Shown: positions 1-8,072 of the stretch, piece after piece
How the letters are laid out: every line of letters starts with the position of its first letter
Numbering within the stretch: the first letter of the stretch is position 1
Assembly (NCBI RefSeq): GCF_016862935.1
Contig: NZ_BONX01000023.1
Location: 248,001-312,000, forward strand
Direction of reading: 5' to 3'
DNA: 64,000 nt
Source: Plantactinospora mayteni
GTDB lineage: Bacteria; Actinomycetota; Actinomycetes; Mycobacteriales; Micromonosporaceae
The notes under the pieces: generated by a model
Databases searched by the model: none
Told to the model about the DNA's origin: nothing
The model's input: the letters and a program-made list of their open reading frames with translations, nothing else
Made by a program: the position numbers and the translations under genes

Positions 1-9
1 CGAGAGTGG

Positions 10-888
10 TCAGTGTCCCCAACGTTCGGCGGGCGCGCAGCTGGCCGGGTCCACCGACGACGGCTCGTCCTTGGCGTGTTGCGGTTGGTAGAGAACCTTC
101 CCGGCCGGGTCGACGTAGCAGCCGTCCTGGTCGCCTTTGTCGAACACCGGCAACTGGCCGAGTTCGTTGCCGTCCGCGTCGTAACTGACAAGCCGCGCGT
201 CCGCGCGGACCGCTCCGTTGCTGCTGACCAGCCCGAACGCCCCGTCCTTCAGCCGGGCCGTGGTGGTGCGCCCGTCCCCGTGCTCCAGCACTAGTCGTTG
301 CACCCGGGTGCTGGCTCGTCCGGTAACCATCACGTCGCCGCCGTCGAACTCACTGGAGGACCTGCCGAGCAGCTGGACGGGTCCAGGCAGCCAGTTCCGG
401 CGGTCTCCCCACTCGTCCGACGAGTTAGCGCCGGTGACCTCCTTGCCCGGCTCGGAGATTACGGTACAGGCGAAGTAGCCGACATCGGTCAGGAACAGCA
501 TGACCGAGTCGTGCCCTTGCTGCGCAGCCACGGCCAGGTTCTCCAGCGTGACCTCCAGCGGCGGAGGGGTGGGGCCGACGGTGTTGTGAGCGCGCTGCTC
601 CCGGCTCCAGTCCAGGCACTGCTCCACCGCCCCGCGCTGGGACGGTGACAGCTCGGCTGCGGACATCGCCAGCGCCTGAGAGCCTCCGCCGGTCCCGCCA
701 AACGGCCACAGCGTAGCCCCGCCCACACCGGCCACGACAGTCGTCACCACGGCGGCGAGGACCGCTACCCGCCGGCCTGCGTGCCGTGGCTCGGGCTCAT
801 GTAGTGCGGCGAGGACGCCGGCCCGCAGCCGTTCGGCGCGGTCGGGTGGCAGATCCCGCTCGGCGGGGGGTTGCAGAACGTCGTTCAT
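10..888 (-). CDS. Membrane-anchored regulator-like protein paired with an ECF sigma factor
   Basis: 292 aa. The start is chosen at the ATG (888) because a GGAGGAG site lies just upstream; longer readings would run through the sigma-factor gene. The ATG overlaps the sigma stop codon as ATGA, so the two are probably translationally coupled. Residues 1-40 form a charged cytoplasmic head, one membrane helix spans about 41-60, and the rest would be extracytoplasmic. There is no recognisable zinc anti-sigma HxxxCxxC motif, so an anti-sigma role is inferred from the pairing and topology, not from a family match. The C-terminal part resembles a sensor-like outer domain of unknown function. Confidence 0.7.
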   Translation of the reverse strand: MNDVLQPPAERDLPPDRAERLRAGVLAALHEPEPRHAGRRVAVLAAVVTTVVAGVGGATLWPFGGTGGGSQALAMSAAELSPSQRGAVEQCLDWSREQRAHNTVGPTPPPLEVTLENLAVAAQQGHDSVMLFLTDVGYFACTVISEPGKEVTGANSSDEWGDRRNWLPGPVQLLGRSSSEFDGGDVMVTGRASTRVQRLVLEHGDGRTTTARLKDGAFGLVSSNGAVRADARLVSYDADGNELGQLPVFDKGDQDGCYVDPAGKVLYQPQHAKDEPSSVDPASCAPAERWGH

Positions 889-1499
889 CGCTCCTCCAGT
901 TTTTGATTGGCCACCATGCGGGCCAAGCGGGACCGTGCTCGGCTGACCCGGGAACGGACGGCGCCCTCGGTGACGCCGAGGATCGTGGCGGCTTGGGAAT
1001 ACGGCACACCAGACCAGACACAGAGCGCGACCGCCTCGCGTTCGGCGCGAGGTAGCCTGCGTACCAACGCCAGGAGGTCCCGCATGCGCTGTTCGTCGTA
1101 CAGCCGGTCTGCCACCTCGTCGGCGGGGTCCGACGTAGCTTCGGGCTCCGGCGGTACCCGGCGCAGCAGGGCGTGCCAGCGCCGCCAGGACCGGTGCTCC
1201 GCACGGGCCGCGTTCGTGGCCACGACCAGCAGCCACGGCAGCACCGAGCCGTCCACCAGCCGGGCCTCACGCCGGCGCCGCCACGCCGTCACGAACGTGA
1301 TCTGCGTGACGTCCTCGGCGACGCTCCACGAGCCGGACAGCCGGTACGCGTGGTTGTACACCGCCCGGGCATGGCGCTCGAACAGCCGTTCGATCGCCGT
1401 CTCATCGCCCTCGGCGCCGGCCGTCCAGAGCTGGGTATCGCTCGGCGGTATCTGAGTCCTCACACCTCTATATGTCCGGCCGGCACCGTCGTGTCGCAT
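885..1499 (-). CDS. ECF RNA polymerase sigma factor
   Basis: 204 aa, normal length for an extracytoplasmic-function sigma factor. Region 2 is seen around LFERHARAVYNHAYRLSG and SVAEDVTQITFVTAWRR, which contact the -10 element. Region 4 ends with the helix-turn-helix around YSQAATILGVTEGAVRSRVS, which reads the -35 element. It overlaps the downstream membrane-anchored gene by 4 bases, the usual arrangement for a sigma factor and its controller. The start is uncertain: the ATG at 1499 has no clear ribosome site, and a GTG at 1463 (VRTQIPPSDTQLW) would give a 192-aa protein. Confidence 0.85.
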   Translation of the reverse strand: MRHDGAGRTYRGVRTQIPPSDTQLWTAGAEGDETAIERLFERHARAVYNHAYRLSGSWSVAEDVTQITFVTAWRRRREARLVDGSVLPWLLVVATNAARAEHRSWRRWHALLRRVPPEPEATSDPADEVADRLYDEQRMRDLLALVRRLPRAEREAVALCVWSGVPYSQAATILGVTEGAVRSRVSRARSRLARMVANQKLEER

Positions 1500-1625
1500 C
1501 CATTGGCGCAGCGCCGAGGGTGAGCAAGGGCAAAGTACCCCGGCCCGGATGACCAGCGCGCCGCGCCCCGGGCCGCCGTGGGAGAGGAGAACAGCGACCC
1601 GGGGCGCCTCCAGCGCGGACCGTCG

Positions 1626-2069
1626 TCACGGCCCGCCAGCGGCAACCCGCCAGTCGGGATAATGCCTCGCAGACGGAGGCACAAATGGCACCCGCCTCAG
1701 CGCCGGGGCCGCCAAGGGGGAAGGGGCGGCCGGAGGCGCCGGGAGACCGGCAATCCGTCGGGCGAGTGCTCGCCTGATCATCCTGTCTGTGCGAACCCAT
1801 CCGAGGAACCTGCCGTGCAGTTCGATCGGATCGGGTCCGGGGTTCGGGCACAGTCGATACAGGTCGCCGGCCGCCTCGTACAGGGCCGAGCCGAGTAAGA
1901 CGAATAGCGACAGCGGCTCCTGCCGGAACTCCTCCGGCAGGGACGACCTGGCCCACACACACGGCCAGGGGCCGCCGCACTGCCGGCACGTCCACAGTGG
2001 GCGCCGGGGCGAGTGCGGCCGGTTCGGGTCGGTCAGCTTCGTCAGGTCCCGGAGCACGACGACGCCCAT
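1626..2069 (-). CDS. Small CxxC-type conserved actinobacterial protein next to XRE/DUF397
   Basis: 147 aa. The start at ATG 2069 overlaps the stop of the upstream gene as TGATG, indicating translational coupling. The N-terminal half has a compact cysteine motif, WTCRQCGGPWPC (C-x2-C-x4-C), which could bind zinc. It is followed by a helical stretch, LSLFVLLGSALYEAAGDL, and the phrase NPGPDP. Proteins with this WxCxxCGxPWPC pattern are common near XRE-DUF397 pairs in actinomycetes and are sometimes labelled flavin reductase; nothing here supports a flavin-binding fold. The C-terminal 45 residues are rich in Pro, Ala and Arg and probably unstructured. Function unknown. Confidence 0.7.
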   Translation of the reverse strand: MGVVVLRDLTKLTDPNRPHSPRRPLWTCRQCGGPWPCVWARSSLPEEFRQEPLSLFVLLGSALYEAAGDLYRLCPNPGPDPIELHGRFLGWVRTDRMIRRALARRIAGLPAPPAAPSPLAAPALRRVPFVPPSARHYPDWRVAAGGP

Positions 2070-2449
2070 CACTGACCAGCGTCGACCCGGGCGCCCGGTA
2101 GGCGCGTCAGCCGACCGGCCCGGCCTACCTGGTGACCGCTGTTCCCGTTCCATGCCGGGTCTGCCCTGCGGTTCGTCGCCCTGGACCGGCGGTTCGTCGC
2201 CGTGGACCGGGGCGACGGGGACCGGGCGTCCCGCGTCACTTCCGAGGTGTAGCTCACGACCCTCGGCACGGGCGACGACGCGAGGAAGCCCGCCCGGTAC
2301 TCCTCGTCGGTCATCGGCCGGACGAATGGTCCGTACGGCAGCGGTACCAGCTTGATCGAATCGGGGCAGCGCCAGCGGTATCCGCACCGGCAGTACCGCC
2401 AGAGTCGGCGCCAATCTCGCCGGTGTCGTTGCCCCTTCCGGAATTCCAT
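2069..2449 (-). CDS. Small basic Cys-containing hypothetical protein
   Basis: 126 aa. The start at ATG 2449 is supported by AGAGGTGA five bases upstream. The N-terminus is very basic and carries WRYCRCGYRWRCP (C-x-C-x5-C), a possible small metal site. A motif MTDEEYRAGF follows. The last 60 residues are repetitive (ATNRRSRATNRR) because the DNA there holds a short direct repeat at about 2170-2210, so the tail may be recent. It is coupled to the next gene by a TGATG overlap and diverges from the XRE gene. Not assigned to a named family; its place suggests it belongs to the same regulatory unit. Confidence 0.6.
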   Translation of the reverse strand: MEFRKGQRHRRDWRRLWRYCRCGYRWRCPDSIKLVPLPYGPFVRPMTDEEYRAGFLASSPVPRVVSYTSEVTRDARSPSPRSTATNRRSRATNRRADPAWNGNSGHQVGRAGRLTRLPGARVDAGQ

Positions 2450-2700
2450 CGGGTCACCTCTCAGCCTTGGGGGATAGGAAGGCGGGGACCGCCAGTGCCT
2501 CTGAATCGATCCCCGCCCCTTGACGGAAGCGGCCCCCGGGAAGCGGATTTGCGGGCCGCGCTCCCGGCATGTCGACGGGCCGTTGTGATGGCTCCTCCGT
2601 CTGCCTTCCACCCTGGACGGACAACCCCCCGTAGCGGAAGATTGACAGCCAGGAGTACCTACGGAAAAAGGGGTCCCAAGTCCTTAGTTGGGAGTAGTAC

Positions 2701-3480
2701 GTGAACGACCTGCGCGAAATTCTCAGAGAACAGCGGGCCAAGCACCGGATGAGTCAGGAGAAGTGCGGCGCGGCAATCAAGGTGAGTGGATCATTGATCG
2801 CCCAGATCGAGACTGGTCGCATAATCCCGCAAGACGACACGGCACAGGCCCTCGATGATCTGTTCGGGACCGAAGACGAGATCCAGCGCGCGACCGAGGC
2901 CGCTCGGGACGATGCGCGACCCCCGTGGCTACGCCCGTGGACGGATCACGAACAGCAGGCAACCTTGCTGCGGACCTGGGAACCGAACCTGATCCCCGGG
3001 CTACTCCAGACGGAGGCGTACACCCGCCTGGTCTGTGGCGGCGGCCGATTGTCCAAGCGGGCTACCGAGAACACGGTTCAGGTTCGGAGGGATCGCCAGG
3101 CCGCCACCATCGGCCGCGCGGACGAACCGCCGATGTTGTCCGCCATCATTGGCGAGACCGCCCTGAGGTGCGGCCCCGGTGAGGTGCTGAAAGAGCAGCT
3201 ACGGCACCTCGTGGAAGCTACCCACCTGTCGCACGTACAGCTTTTGGTCGTGCCGTGGGCGGCCGGCGTGCATGCTGGCTCTCAGGGTGCGTTCGTGTTG
3301 GCGACCCTGCCGGGCAGGGGGCGGGTGGGGTACGTGGACGACCAACTACGGGGAAGGCTCGTCACGGATCCGAAGGATCTGGATGGTCTAGAGTTGTCGT
3401 GGGAGATCGCCACTGGTCTCGCTCTCCCCGTCCACCAGTCGAGAGACTTCATCGAGAAGGCGATCAAAGATCATGACTGA
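2701..3480 (+). CDS. XRE helix-turn-helix regulator with DUF5753 domain
   Basis: 259 aa. GTG start with GGGAG six bases upstream (2690-2694). Residues 5-60 are a Cro/C1-type helix-turn-helix (LREQRAKHRMSQEKCGAAIKV). The rest is the DUF5753 region, recognised by LLRTWEPNLIPGLLQTEAYT and the later LLVVPW segment. In actinomycetes these regulators are encoded directly before a DUF397 partner and often influence development or antibiotic production, in some cases resembling toxin-antitoxin pairs. Its last 8 bases overlap the DUF397 start, so the two are made together. It diverges from the two small cysteine-motif genes across a 250-bp intergenic region that should contain both promoters. Confidence 0.92.
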   Translation: MNDLREILREQRAKHRMSQEKCGAAIKVSGSLIAQIETGRIIPQDDTAQALDDLFGTEDEIQRATEAARDDARPPWLRPWTDHEQQATLLRTWEPNLIPGLLQTEAYTRLVCGGGRLSKRATENTVQVRRDRQAATIGRADEPPMLSAIIGETALRCGPGEVLKEQLRHLVEATHLSHVQLLVVPWAAGVHAGSQGAFVLATLPGRGRVGYVDDQLRGRLVTDPKDLDGLELSWEIATGLALPVHQSRDFIEKAIKDHD

Positions 3481-3664
3481 GCTGGCGCCGAAGTGGCACA
3501 AGAGCAGCCGCAGCGGCAGCAACCAAGGCAACTGCGTTGAGGTGGCCGACAACCTTCCCGGCCGTGTCCTCGTCCGGGACACCAAGGACCGCGACGGCGG
3601 AACCCTGGCTTTCGGCCCGGCTGCCTGGCAGGCGTTCGTCAACCTGGCGAAGTCGCACGGCTGA
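3473..3664 (+). CDS. DUF397 domain protein
   Basis: 63 aa. The whole protein is the DUF397 module, recognised from WHKSSRSGSNQGNCVEVAD, then a VRDTKDRDGG stretch and FGPAAWQAFV near the end. The ATG lies within the end of the XRE gene (8-base overlap). Family knowledge: DUF397 proteins are small partners of XRE/DUF5753 regulators and are thought to bind or counter them; no enzyme activity is known. Start and end are unambiguous. Confidence 0.92.
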   Translation: MTELAPKWHKSSRSGSNQGNCVEVADNLPGRVLVRDTKDRDGGTLAFGPAAWQAFVNLAKSHG

Positions 3665-3678
3665 CGCCGGGCCGCGCC

Positions 3679-4743
3679 TCAGTTGGCCGGCTGATCCTGG
3701 CCTCGGACAGCCGGGGTGGCCGCCCCGTCGAGCAGCTTCAGTGCGGCGATGGCGGCGCCCCGGGCCCCGGCCATGTCGAGATCCGGCACCAGCGCGAACC
3801 GGGCCCGCTCGGCCTGCTCGGTACGGAGCGTGGTGTGCTCCCGGACGGTGGCCAGGAACCAGTCCCGGAACTCCGGTGTCGCCTCCACCACGCCACCGCC
3901 GACGAAGTAGCCGTCGGGATCGGTGAAGTTGGCGACGATGGTGAAGAGCCGACCCAGCGCCATCGCCTGCTGCTCGAAGATCCGCAGCGCCATCGGGTCA
4001 CCGTCCACCCCGTACGACCGGACCCGCTTGGCGGCGCTCACCGGGTCGAGTTCGCCGAGCGGGTGCCCGGCATACCGGCCCAGCCAGTACGGCAGCAGGT
4101 TACGCCGGATGCCGGTCAGCGAGGCGACGCTCTCCACGTCCCCGACGAACCCGCAGTTGCAGACCGGCACCGGCTGCCCCTCGGCGAGCAGGCCGAACGT
4201 CGGGATGTGCACGTGCCCGAGTTCGCCGGCCATCCCGGCGGTACCGGTCACCACCTCCCCGCCCACGACCACGCCACCACCGAGGCCGGTGCCGACGATG
4301 GCGGAGACCGACGACCGCTCCGGCGCGTCGGCGCCGAAGTAGGAGTGGTGGGCGTAGAGCGCGGCGGCGTTGCCGTCGTTGTGGTAGACGACCGGCAGGC
4401 CGAGCCGGTGTTCGAGGGCGCCCCGGATGTCGTAGCCCCGCCAGCCCGGCTGGGAGAAGTTCGTCGAGCCCTTCGACGAGATGACTCCGGTGGCGCTGGC
4501 CGGCCCCGGGGTGTCCAGCCCGACGGCCCGGACCTGCTCCGGTCGGGTGCCGGTACGCGCCAGCACCTGTGCCATCGCCGCCGCCAGCGCCTCGACCGCC
4601 GCCTCCGGGCCGTCCAGCACCCGGCACGGAGTCTCGACCAACTGGTCGACCAGGAACCGCCCGGTCGCGTCCAGCACGGTGGCATTGTTGCTGTTACCGC
4701 CGTTGTCCAGCCCGACCACGACCGGTATTTCCGAGTTCGCCAA
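3679..4743 (-). CDS. Atypical ROK-family protein (sugar kinase-like)
   Basis: 354 aa. The TTG at 4743 is preferred because GGGGAGG lies six bases upstream; a GTG 12 codons earlier has no good site. The fold is ROK: NDGNAAAL with the catalytic Asp, the ATP-site glycines GTGLGGG, and GELGHVHI with the metal-site His. Two hallmarks are altered. The N-terminal phosphate loop, normally DxGGTK, reads DNGGNSNN. The zinc motif CxCGxxGCxE reads CNCGFVGDVES, with Asp for the third Cys. No helix-turn-helix precedes the kinase domain, so it is not a ROK repressor. It may be a sugar kinase of unusual specificity or a sugar-binding relative that has lost activity. Confidence 0.8.
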   Translation of the reverse strand: MANSEIPVVVGLDNGGNSNNATVLDATGRFLVDQLVETPCRVLDGPEAAVEALAAAMAQVLARTGTRPEQVRAVGLDTPGPASATGVISSKGSTNFSQPGWRGYDIRGALEHRLGLPVVYHNDGNAAALYAHHSYFGADAPERSSVSAIVGTGLGGGVVVGGEVVTGTAGMAGELGHVHIPTFGLLAEGQPVPVCNCGFVGDVESVASLTGIRRNLLPYWLGRYAGHPLGELDPVSAAKRVRSYGVDGDPMALRIFEQQAMALGRLFTIVANFTDPDGYFVGGGVVEATPEFRDWFLATVREHTTLRTEQAERARFALVPDLDMAGARGAAIAALKLLDGAATPAVRGQDQPAN

Positions 4744-5019
4744 GGTGTGCCTCCCCGGTACGCCGGCCGGCCCGGACACCGATCCCGCCGACCGATGTGC
4801 TCACCCTGCCGTACCCGGGCCGGTCCCGCACCCCCCGGCCGCCCGCCGGAGTGTCGCGGTCGGTTGCGGATGCCGGACCGCCGGGAGGGCCCGGCCGTAG
4901 TTTCCAGCGCAAAAGGGCGGCGCCGATCCGGCACTTCACGTCGACTGGGGGTGGACGAGGCGTTCGTACGCAAGCTCCGCAGGCGGTTAAGGCCGCGCCA
5001 GCGGCGGTGGGCCGGTTAA
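4744..5019. other. Non-coding stretch upstream of the ROK gene
   Basis: About 275 bases between the ROK start and the terminator of the next operon. It should hold the ROK promoter, but I see no clear -35/-10 pair, no RNA gene and no repeat. Open frames here are short and show no protein-like signature. Confidence 0.4.
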
Positions 5020-5058
5020 GGATGGGCTCGGCCCTGTGGAGCAGGGCCGAGCCGATCC
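5020..5058 (-). terminator. Strong hairpin ending the sigma/membrane-regulator operon
   Basis: Stem GGCTCGGCCCTG pairs perfectly with CAGGGCCGAGCC around a TGGAG loop, and the stem resumes as GGAT/ATCC after one G-G mismatch. It lies 43 bases beyond the stop of the minus-strand gene ending at 5101. There is no long T run, which is common for actinomycete terminators. Confidence 0.7.
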
Positions 5059-5100
5059 TGGGGAGCAGAGTCGGTATGTGGCTGCTTGCGTATCGGGCTG

Positions 5101-6501
5101 TTAGTTGGTGACTCGGGTGTTCGGGGTGTCGCCCGGTAGTCCGCCGGAGTTGCCTTCAAAGGCTGGGATGGGTGTGCTCGCCAACGTGGTTCCGTCGGCG
5201 GCGTGGGCGGTGACCGTTGCGGGCTGGTTCGGCGCGATGGTGGTGGTGCCGAAGCCAGATGCGTCGAGGGTGACCGGGATCGGGGCGCCGTCTCCAGCGG
5301 AGACGGTGGCGGTGGCCGCACCGGGTGGGGCTACCACGAGAACGCGATCGGTCTGTGCGTCCTTGCCCTCGGCGCGCATCCGCCATGCGATGGGCCGTTG
5401 TTCGACGCCGTGAGCGGGCAGCAGCAGCCGAAGATCGGTTCTCCAGCCCATGATGTCGCCGTGCATGGCGTAGGCGAGAACGCCACCTCCCTTCGGCTGG
5501 ATCGTGAACAGCACGGCCGGCTTGTCGTTCACGCTTCCGGACCAGCGGACACGAATCGCGGTATCCCGGGGCAACAGATGACTATTGCCCAACGCGAACT
5601 CGACGAACTGTGTCAGGATGGCTCGGTCTATGACGGGTCCCCGGGCGTCGCGGACGGCGGTGGTGAGCATCTCGTTGACCGTTTGGGTGGCGGACGCGTC
5701 GTACAGCCCGGACCAGCCGCCATAGACGGGGCCGTCGTGGATGACAGTGGCACCGTTCGTGACCCGAGCGGTGAGTGCCGGCGCGACAGTACTGGCAGGC
5801 ACTGACGCGACACCGACGCCGGCGCCAACCGACGAATCAATCTGGTGGCGCTCCACAACGCCTGTGGGAGAGTAGCCGGCGAAGCTGCTGATCGTCACGG
5901 TGGAACCAGCGGGCCCGACGACGACCGCGACACCGCCGCCCTTCGACTCGCCCTCCATCCACGTCGTCACCGCAGTGTCAGCACCTTCGTTCCCGCCTTG
6001 TTCCATCTGTTCAGGCCCGGCTCCGGGGAGACCACTGAACCAGATCAGCTGTGCAGAGGTAATAAAGCCCAGGCGCAGGGGAACGAGGACCAGCGCGACA
6101 CGGTAACCGGGCACGTCGCCGGCATACACGATGCGGATCGCACCGCGATCGGTGATCCTCCACCACCCTTCCGGGTCTTCCTGGTCTTTGACCTGCTGGC
6201 GCAAGCCATCCAACCAGGCGCGGTCGGTGGCGAGGCTACCCCGAGTGGGCCCATCCGCCAGTGGCGAAGGAGATGAGGCGATAGCAATGCCAGGAAACCA
6301 CCCTGGGAGCGGGATCAGGTTCGTCTGGACCCCGACCGCGGCGGCCAGGAACCCGGCGACCACGCCGACCCGGATCCGGCGTGCGCGGCGGTGGGCGCCC
6401 TCACGCTGCGCGAAGCGTGGCCACGGATCCTCCACGACGGCCAACCGGTCAGCCTCGGCGAGGAGGGTCTCACGTAGCTTGAGTTCAACGTCTCTGGTCA
6501 T
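5101..6501 (-). CDS. Single-pass membrane protein paired with SigE-family sigma factor
   Basis: 466 aa. ATG start overlapping the sigma stop by 4 bases (ATGA). The N-terminal 40 residues are charged (VELKLRETLLAEADRLAVVEDPWPRF), as in proteins encoded behind SigE-family sigma factors. One membrane helix lies at about residues 43-60 (VGVVAGFLAAAVGVQ), and some 390 residues are predicted outside. No enzyme motif is visible in the outer part. The arrangement implies control of, or control by, the sigma factor; this is inference from context. A strong hairpin follows the gene. Confidence 0.75.
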   Translation of the reverse strand: MTRDVELKLRETLLAEADRLAVVEDPWPRFAQREGAHRRARRIRVGVVAGFLAAAVGVQTNLIPLPGWFPGIAIASSPSPLADGPTRGSLATDRAWLDGLRQQVKDQEDPEGWWRITDRGAIRIVYAGDVPGYRVALVLVPLRLGFITSAQLIWFSGLPGAGPEQMEQGGNEGADTAVTTWMEGESKGGGVAVVVGPAGSTVTISSFAGYSPTGVVERHQIDSSVGAGVGVASVPASTVAPALTARVTNGATVIHDGPVYGGWSGLYDASATQTVNEMLTTAVRDARGPVIDRAILTQFVEFALGNSHLLPRDTAIRVRWSGSVNDKPAVLFTIQPKGGGVLAYAMHGDIMGWRTDLRLLLPAHGVEQRPIAWRMRAEGKDAQTDRVLVVAPPGAATATVSAGDGAPIPVTLDASGFGTTTIAPNQPATVTAHAADGTTLASTPIPAFEGNSGGLPGDTPNTRVTN

Positions 6502-7025
6502 GCTGAATCTCCTCGCAAACTCGCCTGAAACAACACAGACGGCGGCTCCAGGTCGGCGCGCAGCCGAGCGAGCCCTCGCGACGCTTGACTCTTGACCGTC
6601 CCTGCCGAACAGCCGAGAACCCGGGCAATGTCCGCCTCGCTCAGATCCTCGAAGTACCGAAGAACGAGCACCGCTCGCATTCTCGGCGGTAGCCGACGCA
6701 GCGCCCCCAACAGCTGATGTCGGGTCTCCGCCCGGTCATAAGCGTCTGGCGTCGACGTAGCGTCAGCCTCTAGAAGCGGTACCTCTACTACTCGGCGGCG
6801 TCGCCGCCATGAAACCGCAGTGTTGACGATCACCCGGCGGACATAGACCCCCGGCGTGTCCTTGCGGAGGATCCGGTCCCACCTCCGGTGGGTCTTCTCC
6901 AACGCCGACTGCACCAGGTCCTCAGCGGCACCCCGATCCCCGGTCAGCAGATAAGCCATCCGAGTCAACGGCCCCCACTGCTCCAACACGAACTCGCGGA
7001 ACCGCTCCTCATCCTCATCCGGCAT
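6498..7025 (-). CDS. SigE-family RNA polymerase sigma factor
   Basis: 175 aa. The opening FREFVLEQWGPLTRMAYLLTGD and the region-2 core AAEDLVQSALEKTHRRWDRI match the actinobacterial SigE-type ECF subfamily. Region 4 is LPPRMRAVLVLRYFEDLSEADIAR split by the helix-turn-helix LGCSAGTVKSQASRGLARLR. It sits first in a two-gene unit with a membrane protein. In the family such factors switch on stress or envelope genes; the target here is unknown. The upstream 190 bases contain a small GCACC/GGTGC hairpin near 7107-7121 but no sure promoter. Confidence 0.9.
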   Translation of the reverse strand: MPDEDEERFREFVLEQWGPLTRMAYLLTGDRGAAEDLVQSALEKTHRRWDRILRKDTPGVYVRRVIVNTAVSWRRRRRVVEVPLLEADATSTPDAYDRAETRHQLLGALRRLPPRMRAVLVLRYFEDLSEADIARVLGCSAGTVKSQASRGLARLRADLEPPSVLFQASLRGDSA

Positions 7026-7216
7026 GAGTCACCCACATGGCCCATCGCATTCTTCCTCGCATGGCAGGTAAGACGCTCCCTGTCAGGCGACAGGTTGAGA
7101 GACAGCACCGGAAGGTGCAAACAAGATCAACGCTAGGTCGATGATCCTTCGCTGGGAACTGCGGCTGGGCCAAGGGGGACGTTCGCCGGTTCCGGAACGG
7201 CCGGCGGCCGACCCGG

Positions 7217-7819
7217 TCACTCCGGACAGTCGACGCCGACCCGCATCCGGACCCGCTCCTCCCGGCCGGCGGACCGGACCGTCACCGGCACGCAGGCGGG
7301 CACGTCGAGCCAGAGGCCGCCGGCGAAGGCGAGCCAGCCGGACTCGTCGGGGCAACCCGGGAAGTACAGCGCTCGGGCGGGCCGCGCCGGGCTCCCCCAG
7401 CCGATCCAGGGTCGGCCGGCCGAACCCGCCGGCACGGCCAACTCGACGCGGGAGTCGGCCCGGACCACCAGGCCGGTCTTGGCGAAGAGCCGCGCCGGGT
7501 CGGTACCACCGGTCGGGGACGGTTCGAGCCGGTCCCGGGTCATCGCCACCGCCGCGACCATCGTCGTCCAGCCGTCCGGTGGCGCATCGATCCGGTCGAT
7601 CACGTGCGCGCAGGAGAGGGCCGCCCCGGTACCGTCCGGCCCCGACCCGGTCGCCGCCGGATCGCCCAGGGCGGATCCGGCGGTCGGAGTCGGGGTCGGG
7701 GTGGCCGCGCCGGTGGGGGCGTCCGGCTCCGGGCCGGTGCATCCGGCGGCCAGCAGGCCGGTCACGACGAGGGCAGGCAGGATTCGCAGCGTTCTCCGCA
7801 CGCCGGGACGAGTCTCCAC
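7217..7819 (-). CDS. Predicted lipoprotein of unknown function
   Basis: 200 aa. A basic start is followed by a hydrophobic stretch and the lipobox LLAAGC with Cys27, so the mature protein should be lipid-anchored on the outside of the membrane. A Pro/Thr-rich linker (TPTPTPTAG) follows. The body has two further cysteines near the end (FPGCPDE, PACVPV) that could pair with others. No family recognised. The GTG at 7819 or the GTG six codons later are both possible starts. It diverges from the rhodopsin gene; the 250 bases between them would hold both promoters. Confidence 0.75.
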   Translation of the reverse strand: METRPGVRRTLRILPALVVTGLLAAGCTGPEPDAPTGAATPTPTPTAGSALGDPAATGSGPDGTGAALSCAHVIDRIDAPPDGWTTMVAAVAMTRDRLEPSPTGGTDPARLFAKTGLVVRADSRVELAVPAGSAGRPWIGWGSPARPARALYFPGCPDESGWLAFAGGLWLDVPACVPVTVRSAGREERVRMRVGVDCPE

Positions 7820-8072
7820 ACCGCACCCCGGTTCCGACCGTGTGGCAGGCCAGGAACCGAGGGCGAAACAACCAGGTCAACAAAGACTATCCTCACCTCG
7901 ACGCGACTAGACTGGAACCGCACAAACCGCTGATAACCACCCCGTTGTCGGGCCTGTCACGTCGCCTTTCCGGGTCATCCAGGTGGGCCCATCCGAACGC
8001 GGCATGCCCGGGTCGGAGCCCTGCCGGAGCCGCCCACCGGAGGCGTTCAGCAGCAGGCAGGGAGTTCGCGTG

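Noticed and set aside
7905-7940. ECF-type promoter for the rhodopsin (GGAACC ... GATAAC)
   Set aside because: The spacing is only about 12 bases, too short for a typical ECF promoter, so I do not call it.
7983-8072. 30 extra codons on the rhodopsin
   Set aside because: The extension is hydrophilic, precedes helix A, and lacks a ribosome site, while GGGAG fits GTG 8070 or 8073.
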